Position numbers and translations under genes: made by a program. The notes below the pieces were generated by a model. The model saw only the letters and a list, made by a program, of their open reading frames with translations. It did not search any database and was not told where the DNA came from. This document shows positions 42,858 through 52,205 of a stretch of DNA of 64,000 bases, in pieces; the first letter of the stretch is position 1, and each line of letters opens with the position of its first letter. Source of the DNA: Acetobacterium sp. (lineage in GTDB: Bacteria; Bacillota; Clostridia; Eubacteriales; Eubacteriaceae); the NCBI GenBank assembly GCA_028692885.1, contig JAQUWM010000008.1, positions 1 through 64,000 on the forward strand, written 5' to 3'.

Positions 42858-43280
42858 TCAATTTTCGTCCTTATCCAGTTGATCGGCGGTGACTTCATCC
42901 ATCTGACCACCAAAGAATTTATCCAACACCGCTTTAAATGTCGGATTTCCATCTACCAGATAAAACAGCGTCATTGATGATTTCAGCTTCACATCATCAG
43001 GCCGGCCAAATACCGCATTGGCATCATGAGACTCAAGCTTCAACAGTTCCCCGGAAATTTCCAGCAAACGCGAACCCAACAGCGGATCGGCCATGTATGC
43101 CTTGGCTTCTTGGCGATTCGCGATGCCATAATACCGGGCCGTTTCACTTCGGCCCAGCCCTTTAAGCTGGGGAAAAATATACCACATCCAATGGCTGCGC
43201 TTGCGGCCACTTTTTATTTCTGTTAGTGCCTGTCCATAACTTTCTTCCTGGGCTTTGACAAAACGATCAACTGTATCCAT
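42858..43280 (-). CDS. DUF1810-family protein
   Basis: RFVKAQEESYGQALTEIKSGRKRSHWMWYIFPQLKGLGRSETARYYGI. Confidence 0.92.
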   Translation of the reverse strand: MDTVDRFVKAQEESYGQALTEIKSGRKRSHWMWYIFPQLKGLGRSETARYYGIANRQEAKAYMADPLLGSRLLEISGELLKLESHDANAVFGRPDDVKLKSSMTLFYLVDGNPTFKAVLDKFFGGQMDEVTADQLDKDEN

Positions 43281-43412
43281 CGGTTGTTCCTCTCCTTTGT
43301 TTTAAGTATGCGACCTTTCATGACGACCAGATGATTTCTGCGGTGATCAGCAATCCGGCTTTTCATCCTTTCGCGATTTTGTGTTTCCTGGTTTACTCAC
43401 CCTTTGCTTTTT

Positions 43413-44423
43413 TCAGATACAAACAATCTGATTTTTACCTGTTTTTTTAGCTTCATACATGGCCGCGTCAACAATTTTAAACAGACTTTGATCTTGCCAA
43501 CTTCCCCGGGAGCAGCCGATACCAATACTTAAAGTAATCTCCGCAACTACTGCATAGCTACTATTTTGCACCGCTGTTCTGATCGCTTCACCAATATTCA
43601 ACGCCTGATCTAATTCCGTTTCCGGCATCAGGATGACAAACTCATCACCCCCCCATCGTGCCACAATATCGGTTTTCCGGGCGATTTTTTGAATTATGAC
43701 CGCAACCGATATTAATATTTCATCCCCGCTCTCATGACCGTATTGGTCATTAATGCTTTTGAAATCATCAATATCCATCAGCATCAAGGTGTAATTTCGC
43801 TTGAAGTTTTGAAAGCGCGTCTGTTCATTGAGCAAGGCTTCTTCAAAATAATGCCGGGATGATAGTTGCGTCAGACGATCCCGATTAATTAAATCAGTCA
43901 GTTCATCATAGGCTTGTTTTAAACTTTTTGTCTGTTGATCGACCATCTTTCTGAATAGGTGGGTTCGCTCTTCCAGTTCTTTTAGCGGAAAGGATTCCTC
44001 CTCTTCATGAACGTCGGTAGGAAACGATAAGTGCATGCCAACAATTCCCACTTTGTTGTCGACCCGGTGCATCACCATCAACAACCGCAAATTATTGAAC
44101 TTAACCGTTTGCTCCAGAATCTCGGTTTCCATATCCAGTTCCGCTACAACCAGAGCATTATCGGGATCAATTAATTGAAATTGCTTTTTATGAAAGCGCA
44201 CCTGAATGGGGTTAGGGGCAGATTCCATATCCTGTTGATAGAGCAATAAACCATCCCCGCGCGTATAGCATTTTTCCGCCAAACCGGTTCCAAAGCCGCA
44301 AAAATGTTCGCCAAACAGGACGGCCGTTTTTGACCAGTCCCGTTCCGTAAGATAGGCATTGATATATTGGTCGAAGTGTTTTTGGAAAGGGATAATCTTT
44401 TCATCTTCAATGGTAGCATTCAT
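43413..44423 (-). CDS. GGDEF-domain diguanylate cyclase
   Basis: ARWGGDEFVILMPE, DDFKSINDQYGHESGDEIL. Confidence 0.95.
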   Translation of the reverse strand: MNATIEDEKIIPFQKHFDQYINAYLTERDWSKTAVLFGEHFCGFGTGLAEKCYTRGDGLLLYQQDMESAPNPIQVRFHKKQFQLIDPDNALVVAELDMETEILEQTVKFNNLRLLMVMHRVDNKVGIVGMHLSFPTDVHEEEESFPLKELEERTHLFRKMVDQQTKSLKQAYDELTDLINRDRLTQLSSRHYFEEALLNEQTRFQNFKRNYTLMLMDIDDFKSINDQYGHESGDEILISVAVIIQKIARKTDIVARWGGDEFVILMPETELDQALNIGEAIRTAVQNSSYAVVAEITLSIGIGCSRGSWQDQSLFKIVDAAMYEAKKTGKNQIVCI

Positions 44424-44671
44424 AACAGACTCCTTATCGTGTCGAAAAACATTTCTGTTTTAATCCTCCGGCAAACCAATTTTTGATCAACTAAAAGTCA
44501 AGCGGCAAATACCGTGATTATCTGTTATTATAACGGTTTTTTATTTAAATGTCTTGTGATTTTTCGCGTGTACCCAGCCGCGGTAAGAACACTACTTATA
44601 TCCGTAATACCAATAAAATGGTCGTCTGAAAAAACACCCCTGGCAGATTATCTGACAGGGGCTCATTTTAA

Positions 44672-45712
44672 TTAAATTAAGTATTTCTCGATGGTAACGA
44701 GGCTGTCACAGTCCCAGATTTCATCGATGATCATTTCCAGAGTGATAACATCCAGTTGGCCAATTTTTTTCCGATAGTCAGCTGGCAAAACACCAAACTT
44801 TTTCGTTAACAGCTTCATCACTGTTTTTACCAGGGCTTTCGTCTCACCTTTTTCGATTCCTTTTTCGATTCCTCTTTCGATTCCTTCTTCACGACCTTGC
44901 TCGATACCGTCTTCATAGCCTTCTTTTCTTAACACTTCCGCCAATGTCATTGTCATTTCACTTCCTTTCGGATAATTCATATCGATTTGATAAATCATTT
45001 TTTCCAGTTCGTCTTTTGTCAGCTGGGGTCCAGCGTTAAAAACATAGCGCATAAACGTCTCGAAATACTCAATCCCAGTTTCCTGATCTTCTAGCTCATC
45101 CAGAGCCAGCGTGGCATTAAAAACGACCTTTAAAAGCTCATCACTGTTATTCTTGAAAATATCCCGGAATACCGATAATAAGATCCGCAATCGGGCTTCG
45201 CCCTTTATTTCTTCATCCGAAAAGGTTGAGAGATCATAGAGCAGATACTGATAATTGGGAATGAATCGTCGAACGTCCTCGGGGAGTTCCTCATACCCTC
45301 TGATCATCTCACCCAAACTGGTTTTGATTTTCCATTTATCCTTGCCATGATAGACCACCAAAGGGATCACCACCGGGATTTTCTGATCAAGTTCCTTTTT
45401 CATTTTCTGCTCCCAGATGCGCACCATATAGTTTAGCAGCTGAAAAGCCACACCCTTGCTGGAATAACTTTTATGTTCAAAAAGAAAGTAAACATACCCT
45501 TCTTGTTTGTTAATTGCGACTTGAAAAAGCATATCGGAAAAGACTTCCTGGAGTTCTTCATTGACAAAGCTGTCTTTTTGGAGTTCCAGGGTTTCCAAAT
45601 CGATGATCTTAAGAATACTTTCTGGCAGATAATTTTTTATAAAATCACTGGCTACTTCCACATTGGAGAAGGTCTCCTTAAAAAATTTGTCGTGGGGATT
45701 TTGTATCTTCAT
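44672..45712 (-). CDS. Rpn-family recombination-promoting nuclease / putative transposase (PD-(D/E)XK)
   Basis: HDKFFKETFSNVEVASDFIKNYLP...LQVAINKQEGYVYFLFEHKSYSS...LLNYMVRIWE. Confidence 0.9.
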   Translation of the reverse strand: MKIQNPHDKFFKETFSNVEVASDFIKNYLPESILKIIDLETLELQKDSFVNEELQEVFSDMLFQVAINKQEGYVYFLFEHKSYSSKGVAFQLLNYMVRIWEQKMKKELDQKIPVVIPLVVYHGKDKWKIKTSLGEMIRGYEELPEDVRRFIPNYQYLLYDLSTFSDEEIKGEARLRILLSVFRDIFKNNSDELLKVVFNATLALDELEDQETGIEYFETFMRYVFNAGPQLTKDELEKMIYQIDMNYPKGSEMTMTLAEVLRKEGYEDGIEQGREEGIERGIEKGIEKGETKALVKTVMKLLTKKFGVLPADYRKKIGQLDVITLEMIIDEIWDCDSLVTIEKYLI

Positions 45713-45903
45713 CAGATCACCTGCCTTTGAAATTATTATACTTGATTGACCTTTAAAACGCTATTAAAAAGAATAACCCTCACCCTGATTTCTTAGGTTA
45801 ATAACTGGCCTTATTTTTATCGATGATTACGCTGAACACTACCTTAGGATCAGGAATCTGCTGGCAGGGTAGTCCCTGATAAGTTAAGTCATTAAGGTAA
45901 GTG

Positions 45904-45994
45904 GTCGAGTAAACGCAGGTCTCTCAACTCATTGAAAGTGATTGGCTTTGCGCTCCTCACAAAACCGTGCTGGCGCAATTAACGCACACGGCTC
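45904..45994 (-). mobile_element. Group II intron 3' remnant (domains V-VI, 5'-truncated, no RT)
   Basis: Exact 34-nt domain V GAGCCGTGTGCGTTAATTGCGCCAGCACGGTTTT (45961-45994) with AGC triad; downstream segment ending TTACTCGAC. Confidence 0.75.
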
Positions 45995-46136
45995 CTCATA
46001 CTATCATTTACACTATATAGCTAAGTTCTTGCCTTAATTCGAAGATACTTACATAAATCTTAGGCTTCGGTAATGGATACCACTTCAGAAATAACACATC
46101 TCCTCAAGCTGCTGTTTATGTCCGATTTTCCTCATT

Positions 46137-46173
46137 AAAAAGAGGCGCTAATTTTAGCCAGCGCCTCTTTTTT
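46137..46173 (-). terminator. Hairpin terminator after DUF2202 gene
   Basis: AAAAAGAGGCGCTGGCTAAAATTAGCGCCTCTTTTT. Confidence 0.8.
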
Positions 46174-46197
46174 ATTACTTTTTAAATTACTCTGGCG

Positions 46198-46707
46198 CTA
46201 TTTTCCAGCTTTTCGCTGAAAGGCTACCAGATGGCTTTCGGATGCTCTTTTCAGGGATTCAAAGACGGTCCGGACAGCGTCTGGCAATTCCTGGGCCAGA
46301 AAACGATTATACATGTCGATGTTTAAAACCTCAGCCTGAACACCAATGGCATAGCTTTCCTTTAGCGATACCGGCAACACCAGATGACTGGCGGCATCAT
46401 TGACTGGAACCACAAAATCGTTGGCTTCAAATAATGGAGCCAGGGCGGCAATGTGTTTGGCTTCCGCTTTGACAATATTGGAGTACGGTCGGACCGCGCC
46501 ATACGTTTCAATGATTTTGGCATATTCTGCTTCGGCTGCATATTCATCCTGAATCGCATAGGTCAGCATTTCCTCCAGGGTCAGGTTGTCATCGGCCAAG
46601 GCTCCAGCCGCACCAAAGTCGTTACCTTCCGCCATCACAGCGCCCATGGAACCCACCAAGGTGAAAACCAGCAGCAGCACGGTCAATAATTTTGATAAAC
46701 GTTTCAT
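46198..46707 (-). CDS. DUF2202 ferritin-like secreted protein
   Basis: Signal peptide; LTYAIQDEYAAEAEYAKIIETYG...NIVKAEAKHIAAL...ESHLVAFQRK. Confidence 0.88.
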   Translation of the reverse strand: MKRLSKLLTVLLLVFTLVGSMGAVMAEGNDFGAAGALADDNLTLEEMLTYAIQDEYAAEAEYAKIIETYGAVRPYSNIVKAEAKHIAALAPLFEANDFVVPVNDAASHLVLPVSLKESYAIGVQAEVLNIDMYNRFLAQELPDAVRTVFESLKRASESHLVAFQRKAGK

Positions 46708-46994
46708 TTTTCACATCTCCTTATGATTTTTTGGCGTCTGCGAAACGGTTGTGCGCTTCGCTGCGTCTTTTTTATTTCTGAGCTCATCATAACGTGGATC
46801 TGTGTCAATCTGGTGTCAGCTAGCCCCCAGGCCATTTAAAAGCGATTTTTTCAGTTTCTTTTAAACAAACCCGATCGGGTAAAACTAGTAAGTTAGCTGT
46901 CTTGGAATAAAACAGCTGATATCTTGGCGTATATTCAAAAATTTGAATTTTCTCTTGCAATTGGTGGCTATCTGATTTACAATGTAAACAATAA

Positions 46995-47090
46995 CATCTC
47001 CGATAATAGCAAACCTGATGAAAGTCAGGGACGCAAAGCCACGGGTCTAAGGCATTTTGCTACGACAGCCGGGTTGCCGAAGAGGGCGCA
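46995..47090 (+). ncRNA. c-di-GMP-I (GEMM) riboswitch
   Basis: ATAGCAAACCTGATGAAAGTCAGGGACGCAAAGCCACGGGTCTAAGGCATTTTGCTACGACAGCCGGGTTGCCGAAG matches the GEMM core (GCAAACC, GAAA tetraloop, GGGACGCAAAGCC, CTAAGG, GCCGGGTTGCCG). Confidence 0.95.
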
Positions 47091-47095
47091 GTTTA

Positions 47096-47132
47096 TAAAA
47101 TTGTATGCCTTTTTAGGCATACAATTTTTTTT
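47096..47132 (+). terminator. Riboswitch-associated intrinsic terminator
   Basis: TTGTATGCCT-TTTT-AGGCATACAATTTTTTTT. Confidence 0.9.
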
Positions 47133-47161
47133 ATGGAGATCAGCAAGAAAGGAGTCTTTTT

Positions 47162-48316
47162 ATGAAAAAAAGATTAATTCTCGTTTTGGTCCTGGCACTG
47201 GCGCTTTCCGCACCAGCAACTGCTTTAGCTGCGCCAAAGAATTCAGACAAAGCAAGTGGTAACGCGTCCCCTAAAAAGGATATCGTTGTCACCCCTGCTC
47301 CGACTCCCGAGCCGGTGGTGGTCCCGGTTGAAACCGACGTTACTGACAGCACTGACACGACCGTCACCGCACCGGTTACCAAACCCAGTGAAGAAGGGAC
47401 CATCGAAGAAGTAACTACTCCCGGCAAAAAACCGGCCAAACCCCAACAGATCTTCAAGCAGGAACTGAACGAACAGAAAAAAGAACTGACTCAACAGAAA
47501 AGCATTTTAGCTGAACAAAAGGATGCCCTGGAAGCCGAAGTAGCAGCCCGCCTGGCGGCTGGCGATACTGCCGGCGCAGCAGCACTGCAGGCCGAGCTGG
47601 ACAGTCTCAAAACTGAATTGGCAGGACTCCAGTCACAGATCAAACAGATCATCAATCAACGCTATATGGTGGTAAAAAACATGTATAGTGACGAAGAACT
47701 GGCCCAGTTTGAAAGTGTTTCGGCCCTGATTGAAACGATGCTGGAAGACACCAAAGCTCTCGATGCCGGCAGTGTTACCATCAACAATCAGCTGATTAAG
47801 TTTGACGCTCCGGTTTACATCAAAGGCGGGGACATTATGGTTCCAATTAAGGCCATCGCCGAAAAACTGGAAGCCGAAGTAATCTTTAATGAAGAAACCA
47901 AAACGCTGACCATCACCAAAGACACTGCCGTGATCGAAATCACCGCTGCTGGCATCACCGCAACTATCGATGGCACCCCGGTGAACATCACCGATCGAAT
48001 CCAGGTAACTTGCGGCCGCACCTTCATTCCCCTCGATCTGCTGGCTGAAATCCTCAATCTGGATGTCAGCTATGACAGCGAGAATGAAATCATCGATGTT
48101 GATGTACCGGTTGACGAAACCACCGATCCGGCCACCGAAACTCCGGTTGACGATGGCACCTCTGATCCGGTCACCGAAACCCCAGTTGACGATGGCACCT
48201 CTGATCCAATCACTGAAACACCGGCTGTTGATGGCACGACCGATCCTGCCGCTGAAACCCCGGTTGTTGAACTGACTCCGGACCCCGTCGTACCGGAACT
48301 GGAACCCGTTCTTTAA
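47162..48316 (+). CDS. Secreted copper amine oxidase N-terminal-like domain protein with C-terminal Pro/Thr/Asp repeats
   Basis: Signal peptide, coiled-coil, INNQLIKFDAPVYIKGGDIMVPIKAIAEKLEAEVIFNEETKTLTI...RTFIPLDLLAEIL; TETPVDDGTSDPV repeats. Confidence 0.88.
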   Translation: MKKRLILVLVLALALSAPATALAAPKNSDKASGNASPKKDIVVTPAPTPEPVVVPVETDVTDSTDTTVTAPVTKPSEEGTIEEVTTPGKKPAKPQQIFKQELNEQKKELTQQKSILAEQKDALEAEVAARLAAGDTAGAAALQAELDSLKTELAGLQSQIKQIINQRYMVVKNMYSDEELAQFESVSALIETMLEDTKALDAGSVTINNQLIKFDAPVYIKGGDIMVPIKAIAEKLEAEVIFNEETKTLTITKDTAVIEITAAGITATIDGTPVNITDRIQVTCGRTFIPLDLLAEILNLDVSYDSENEIIDVDVPVDETTDPATETPVDDGTSDPVTETPVDDGTSDPITETPAVDGTTDPAAETPVVELTPDPVVPELEPVL

Positions 48317-48375
48317 TTCATTTAATAACGATATCTGGCAAAAGCAATTTTGCTGAGATAGATTTTCTTCTTCTT

Positions 48376-48412
48376 TGACCAACCTGAGAACTCATTTCAG
48401 GTTGGTCTTTTA
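48376..48412 (+). terminator. Rho-independent terminator
   Basis: GACCAACCTGA-GAACTCAT-TTCAGGTTGGTCTTTTATTTTTTT. Confidence 0.85.
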
Positions 48413-48436
48413 TTTTTTTGCAAAATTTGGCATGAC

Positions 48437-49549
48437 GTGAGGACGTTTCCTCATATCAAGTCACTTCTTGCAATATCCTTGATTACAGTTTTTGAATATC
48501 TGCCCATATTCGTGTTTTCATATCTGGGCGGTACCCTCGCGGATAAGTGGAATCCCAAGCGAACCATGATTGCCGGGGACTTCTTAAGCAGTATTTCGGT
48601 TATCGTTATTCTTTTACTCATCAATCAAGGTTTGTGGCAAACTGTATTTGCCGCCACCCTCGTTTCTTCAATGGTAAGTCAGTTTTCAGCCCCTTCGTCG
48701 GTAATCATGTTCAAACGAAATATTGATGAACAGCTCATCACCCCGGCGATTTCCCTATCTCAAGGACTACAATCCCTCTATCTTATCATTGGACCGATTA
48801 TTGGCACATTGCTCTATAAAGGCCTCGGCATTACCTTTTCGCTGACAATCATCGCCATCCTGTTTTTATGCTCCGCGATGGTCCAATTCTTATTGCCAGC
48901 CAGCCCCAGAAAGGCTGATTATATTAAGCCCAATCTGTTAGCTCAAATGAAGGAAGGCCTGGTCTATATCGGTAATGATAAAGGGTTAACGGTACTTTGT
49001 TCCGTGTTAGGCTTGTTTGGTTTTGCCCAAGGTCTGATTCAACCGCTGACTATTTTTATCCTGACTGATCGACTGCGCATCGAAACGGAAAGTCTCCAAT
49101 GGTTCTATTCGCTATCCGGGGTGGGGCTTCTGATTGGCGCAATTATCTCCATGTCAATCGTCAGTAAATATAAAACCAGAACGATCTTGTTTTTGGGGAT
49201 GATCGCTTTTGCCGCTGTCACCGTCGCCGAAGCGCTATCAACCGTGGTGATTCTCACCGCGCTGCTATATTTCTTATCCGGCCTAATCATCGCTTTTGTT
49301 CAAGTCGCTATCAGTGTGCCCTTGATTCAAGATGTTCAGGCCGATTATATCGGCAGAATCAACGGCCTGATTACCCCGTTGTTGATTGCGGGAATTTTAA
49401 TCGGCACCGCACTGTCAGGTGTTTTAATTAAACAACTCGCTTTGATCCCGGTGTTTATGTTATCCGCGCTTATTCTGGTCATTTGCGGCGTCATCAGCCT
49501 GGGATACCAAAGCGCACCTGAGCATGTTGAGTTTGACCGCGCACCGTAG
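48437..49549 (+). pseudogene. MFS transporter lacking N-terminal TM1 (probable 5' truncation)
   Basis: Starts at TM2 (LLAISLITVFEYLPIFVFSYLGGTLADKWNPKRTMI) without an upstream TM1 segment. Confidence 0.6.
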
Positions 49550-49575
49550 ATTCTGACCTACGATGCGCCCCCACC

Positions 49576-50013
49576 TCATATGCTACTGTCGCTTCCGCCT
49601 TCACCAATTACAATTTTTTTGGTAAAATATGTATGCCTGATATCTGCCGCCTGCTCAACCCAATTGTCCAGGCCTATTTTTTTCATCAGGCAAAGGTTAT
49701 ACAATTTTATATTCTGGGGAAATTTTCCGGCTCCGTCTGCCAGAGGCATCAGATATTTACACGGAAAGTCAACGCAATTGAAGCAATAGTCAACGCCCTT
49801 TTGTTTAACACAATCAAGTGTTTTGCAACTTTTCCCCTGCATTTTTAAAAGCAGACAGATATTCCCTTGCGTACAGCCTTTACAGGTTATTTTTTCGGCC
49901 GGTATTTTCGTTGACTCTGACAATCTTTTCTGAAATTGATCAGTCACATTATCCTCGTACATTTCACAGTTAAAGCAATCAATCCCACATGGTGCAACAA
50001 TTTTTTCTTTCAT
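49576..50013 (-). CDS. DUF3795-family Cys-rich protein
   Basis: CGIDCFNCEMYE...CKGCTQGN...CKTLDCVKQKGVDYCFNCVDFPCKYL. Confidence 0.88.
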   Translation of the reverse strand: MKEKIVAPCGIDCFNCEMYEDNVTDQFQKRLSESTKIPAEKITCKGCTQGNICLLLKMQGKSCKTLDCVKQKGVDYCFNCVDFPCKYLMPLADGAGKFPQNIKLYNLCLMKKIGLDNWVEQAADIRHTYFTKKIVIGEGGSDSSI

Positions 50014-50096
50014 AATCGATATCCTCCAAATAATTATTTCAGCAATTCTGTTTAAAATTGCTTTATATTATCTTAGATACTTGTTTATAAAAAAGG

Positions 50097-50885
50097 TTAC
50101 ACAATATCAGCTGTAATTTTTTTAATTTTCTCCGATATTTCTTTTTTGTCGTATTTTTGCTCGACGGAATATAGATAAGCGATCTTTTTAAGTAATGACA
50201 GATTTTTAAAATGCGCCTTTCGTAATTCATCTGTTTTCGGCTGGTTATAGCCCGTCGGAAGTGGGAGCCGATGATCATTCATATATTTTACCCATAGCTG
50301 GCATTTACATGGCTTCTGGGGATCAATCAAACTGCATCTCATTTCAAATAACTCCTGAAGATGCTTTCTTCCTCTGAATAGCGTAACCTTAACGTTTTCA
50401 ACTGACATATCCAGGATCTCGGCTATTTCTTTGTTTTTAAGATCGGTACAGGTTTTTAGTAAAAAACATACCCGTTGGTTTTTGGGCAGGCATTTTAAAA
50501 AAGCTTGCAGACATTTTTCGCGCAGTTCATCCATCACCAAATCATCGTCAAAATCACAATTGTATTCGATGTTGTCAAAGAATTCTTTTTCGGTAACACC
50601 TAAATTTTCAGTTATTCTAACCAAGGGCAGCTTGTTTATATAGTTGAAATACTTGTAGCACTCGTTTATAACAATCCGGTATAGCCAAGTGAATAACTTT
50701 GATTCTCTCCTGAATTTATCTAAATTTTTATATGCATTTAAAAACGAGTTTTGAAGAACATCCTCAGTATCCTGCTGATTATCAATCATTCTGAATGCAC
50801 AGGCATATAATTTATCATAATCCCGGATGATCAGGTTCTCTAGTTCGATCTGTAAATCGACGTAATCAGAATTGTTACTCATCAT
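50097..50885 (-). CDS. ECF-type RNA polymerase sigma factor with C-terminal extension
   Basis: Sigma2 YACAFRMIDNQQDTEDVLQNSFLNAYKNLDKFRRESKLFTWLYRI; sigma4 LLKTCTDLKNKEIAEILDMSVENVKVTLFRGRKHL; tail CSLIDPQKPCKC. Confidence 0.92.
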   Translation of the reverse strand: MMSNNSDYVDLQIELENLIIRDYDKLYACAFRMIDNQQDTEDVLQNSFLNAYKNLDKFRRESKLFTWLYRIVINECYKYFNYINKLPLVRITENLGVTEKEFFDNIEYNCDFDDDLVMDELREKCLQAFLKCLPKNQRVCFLLKTCTDLKNKEIAEILDMSVENVKVTLFRGRKHLQELFEMRCSLIDPQKPCKCQLWVKYMNDHRLPLPTGYNQPKTDELRKAHFKNLSLLKKIAYLYSVEQKYDKKEISEKIKKITADIV

Positions 50886-50981
50886 TATCACGATGTTTCC
50901 AATGGAAACAAACCTCCTTTTTTGAATACTCGGCATTTGCGAAATGCCACAAATCATTCTGACCGTTCGCCTGCCTTCAGG

Positions 50982-51830
50982 TTACGCTATTAAAATCTTC
51001 CAAATCGCTCTGCCGGCGTCTTCACTGACCTTTACAGTCGGCTGCCAGCCTCTGTCAAGTAGTCCAAGCCAGATATGGCATGCACAGATGCCAATATCGA
51101 CATTCGGGTGTTCCCATTTAAAGTGCTGGTATCCCGGTGGCATCGCAACGGTGATCGTATTGAAGGAATCTTCAAAGCCGAACCGCCACATTTGGGCATT
51201 TCCAGCCGAAGGCGCTTTTCGACCCAAGTCCAGCGTATACAATATGTCATCTGACAGATGACAAAAATCATCCTGATTCTCAAGCAACTCAATAATTTCT
51301 TTCCGTTTATGGCTGATCGTCTTTTCTGTGATCCGGTCCATCAATCGCAATCCGCTGTCCTCATAATAACCAAGTGGCGTGATGCAGATCGCCCGCACCC
51401 CAGTGGTCTCACCTCTTGAATACCCAAACCCCTTGTTTGCTTCTTTTAACTGGTCAGGTGATTGCAAATGGGGCATCAAGCGTTCAAGCTCTGCCAGTTT
51501 GTAGTGCCCATACCAACAAGTCGAAAGGTTCTTACTCTGGGCGTAAAGAATCAGCAACTCCCCGACGAAACCCGCCTGTGAAATAGAGATGGCATCGGTT
51601 TCGGTCACAAACGCAATGTTATCTGGTGGTGATTTCATCAGCGGATAGAGCACTTTTGTTGGATCGGCACGAAAGAATCGGATCGCAACGTGATGATCAA
51701 ACGGAATCGGCATTGCCCTGGCAAAGTTTTTGATTGCGTCCATGACGTCTTGATCAACCGGTTTCATTTGATAACTGCGTGCTGATCGCCTGGTATCGAT
51801 CGTACTTTTAATCGAAAACGTAATTGACAT
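50982..51830 (-). CDS. Nitroreductase-family protein
   Basis: STIDTRRSARSYQMKPV...GFVGELLILYAQSKNLSTCWYG...APSAGNAQMWRF; SD GGAGG before ATG. Confidence 0.88.
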   Translation of the reverse strand: MSITFSIKSTIDTRRSARSYQMKPVDQDVMDAIKNFARAMPIPFDHHVAIRFFRADPTKVLYPLMKSPPDNIAFVTETDAISISQAGFVGELLILYAQSKNLSTCWYGHYKLAELERLMPHLQSPDQLKEANKGFGYSRGETTGVRAICITPLGYYEDSGLRLMDRITEKTISHKRKEIIELLENQDDFCHLSDDILYTLDLGRKAPSAGNAQMWRFGFEDSFNTITVAMPPGYQHFKWEHPNVDIGICACHIWLGLLDRGWQPTVKVSEDAGRAIWKILIA

Positions 51831-51841
51831 TTGCGGTACCT

Positions 51842-51996
51842 CCATAATACCGGGCCGTTTCACTCCGGCCCAGCCCTTTAAACTGGGGAAAAACATGCCA
51901 CATCCAATGGCTGCGCTTTTGACCACTTTTTATTTTCGTTAGTGTCTGCCCATAACTTTTTTCCTGGGCATTAACAAAACGCTCAACTGTATCCAT
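51842..51996 (-). pseudogene. DUF1810 N-terminal fragment (partial duplicate of 43126-43280)
   Basis: 155-bp segment alignable without gaps to 43126-43280; protein stops matching at RSETARYYG. Confidence 0.85.
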
Positions 51997-52205
51997 CAGT
52001 CTTCCTCCCGTCATTTTTATTTGGCAACTTTTAAGCTGATTTTATCATAATACGTTTATATACGATATCCTTTGCTCACTAAATTTAAAACAAAAGAACG
52101 GAGTTTACATGTTTTTTACATAAACATTAGGTAATCGACTTGATTATTGGATGGTTTTAGTTTAGAATTGTTATAAATTAAATATAATGACGGGAGATTA
52201 TAACA

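Noticed and set aside
44672-46000. A complete group II intron with reverse transcriptase
   Set aside because: Only domain V-VI is visible; the adjacent large ORF is Rpn-family, not an RT
46924-47262. ORF 46924..47262 as a protein
   Set aside because: It overlaps the GEMM riboswitch and its terminator; the peptide has no protein-like features
47633-48382. 249-aa minus-strand ORF
   Set aside because: Antisense to a well-supported secreted protein; low-complexity G/R/N-rich composition is a shadow of the repeat region
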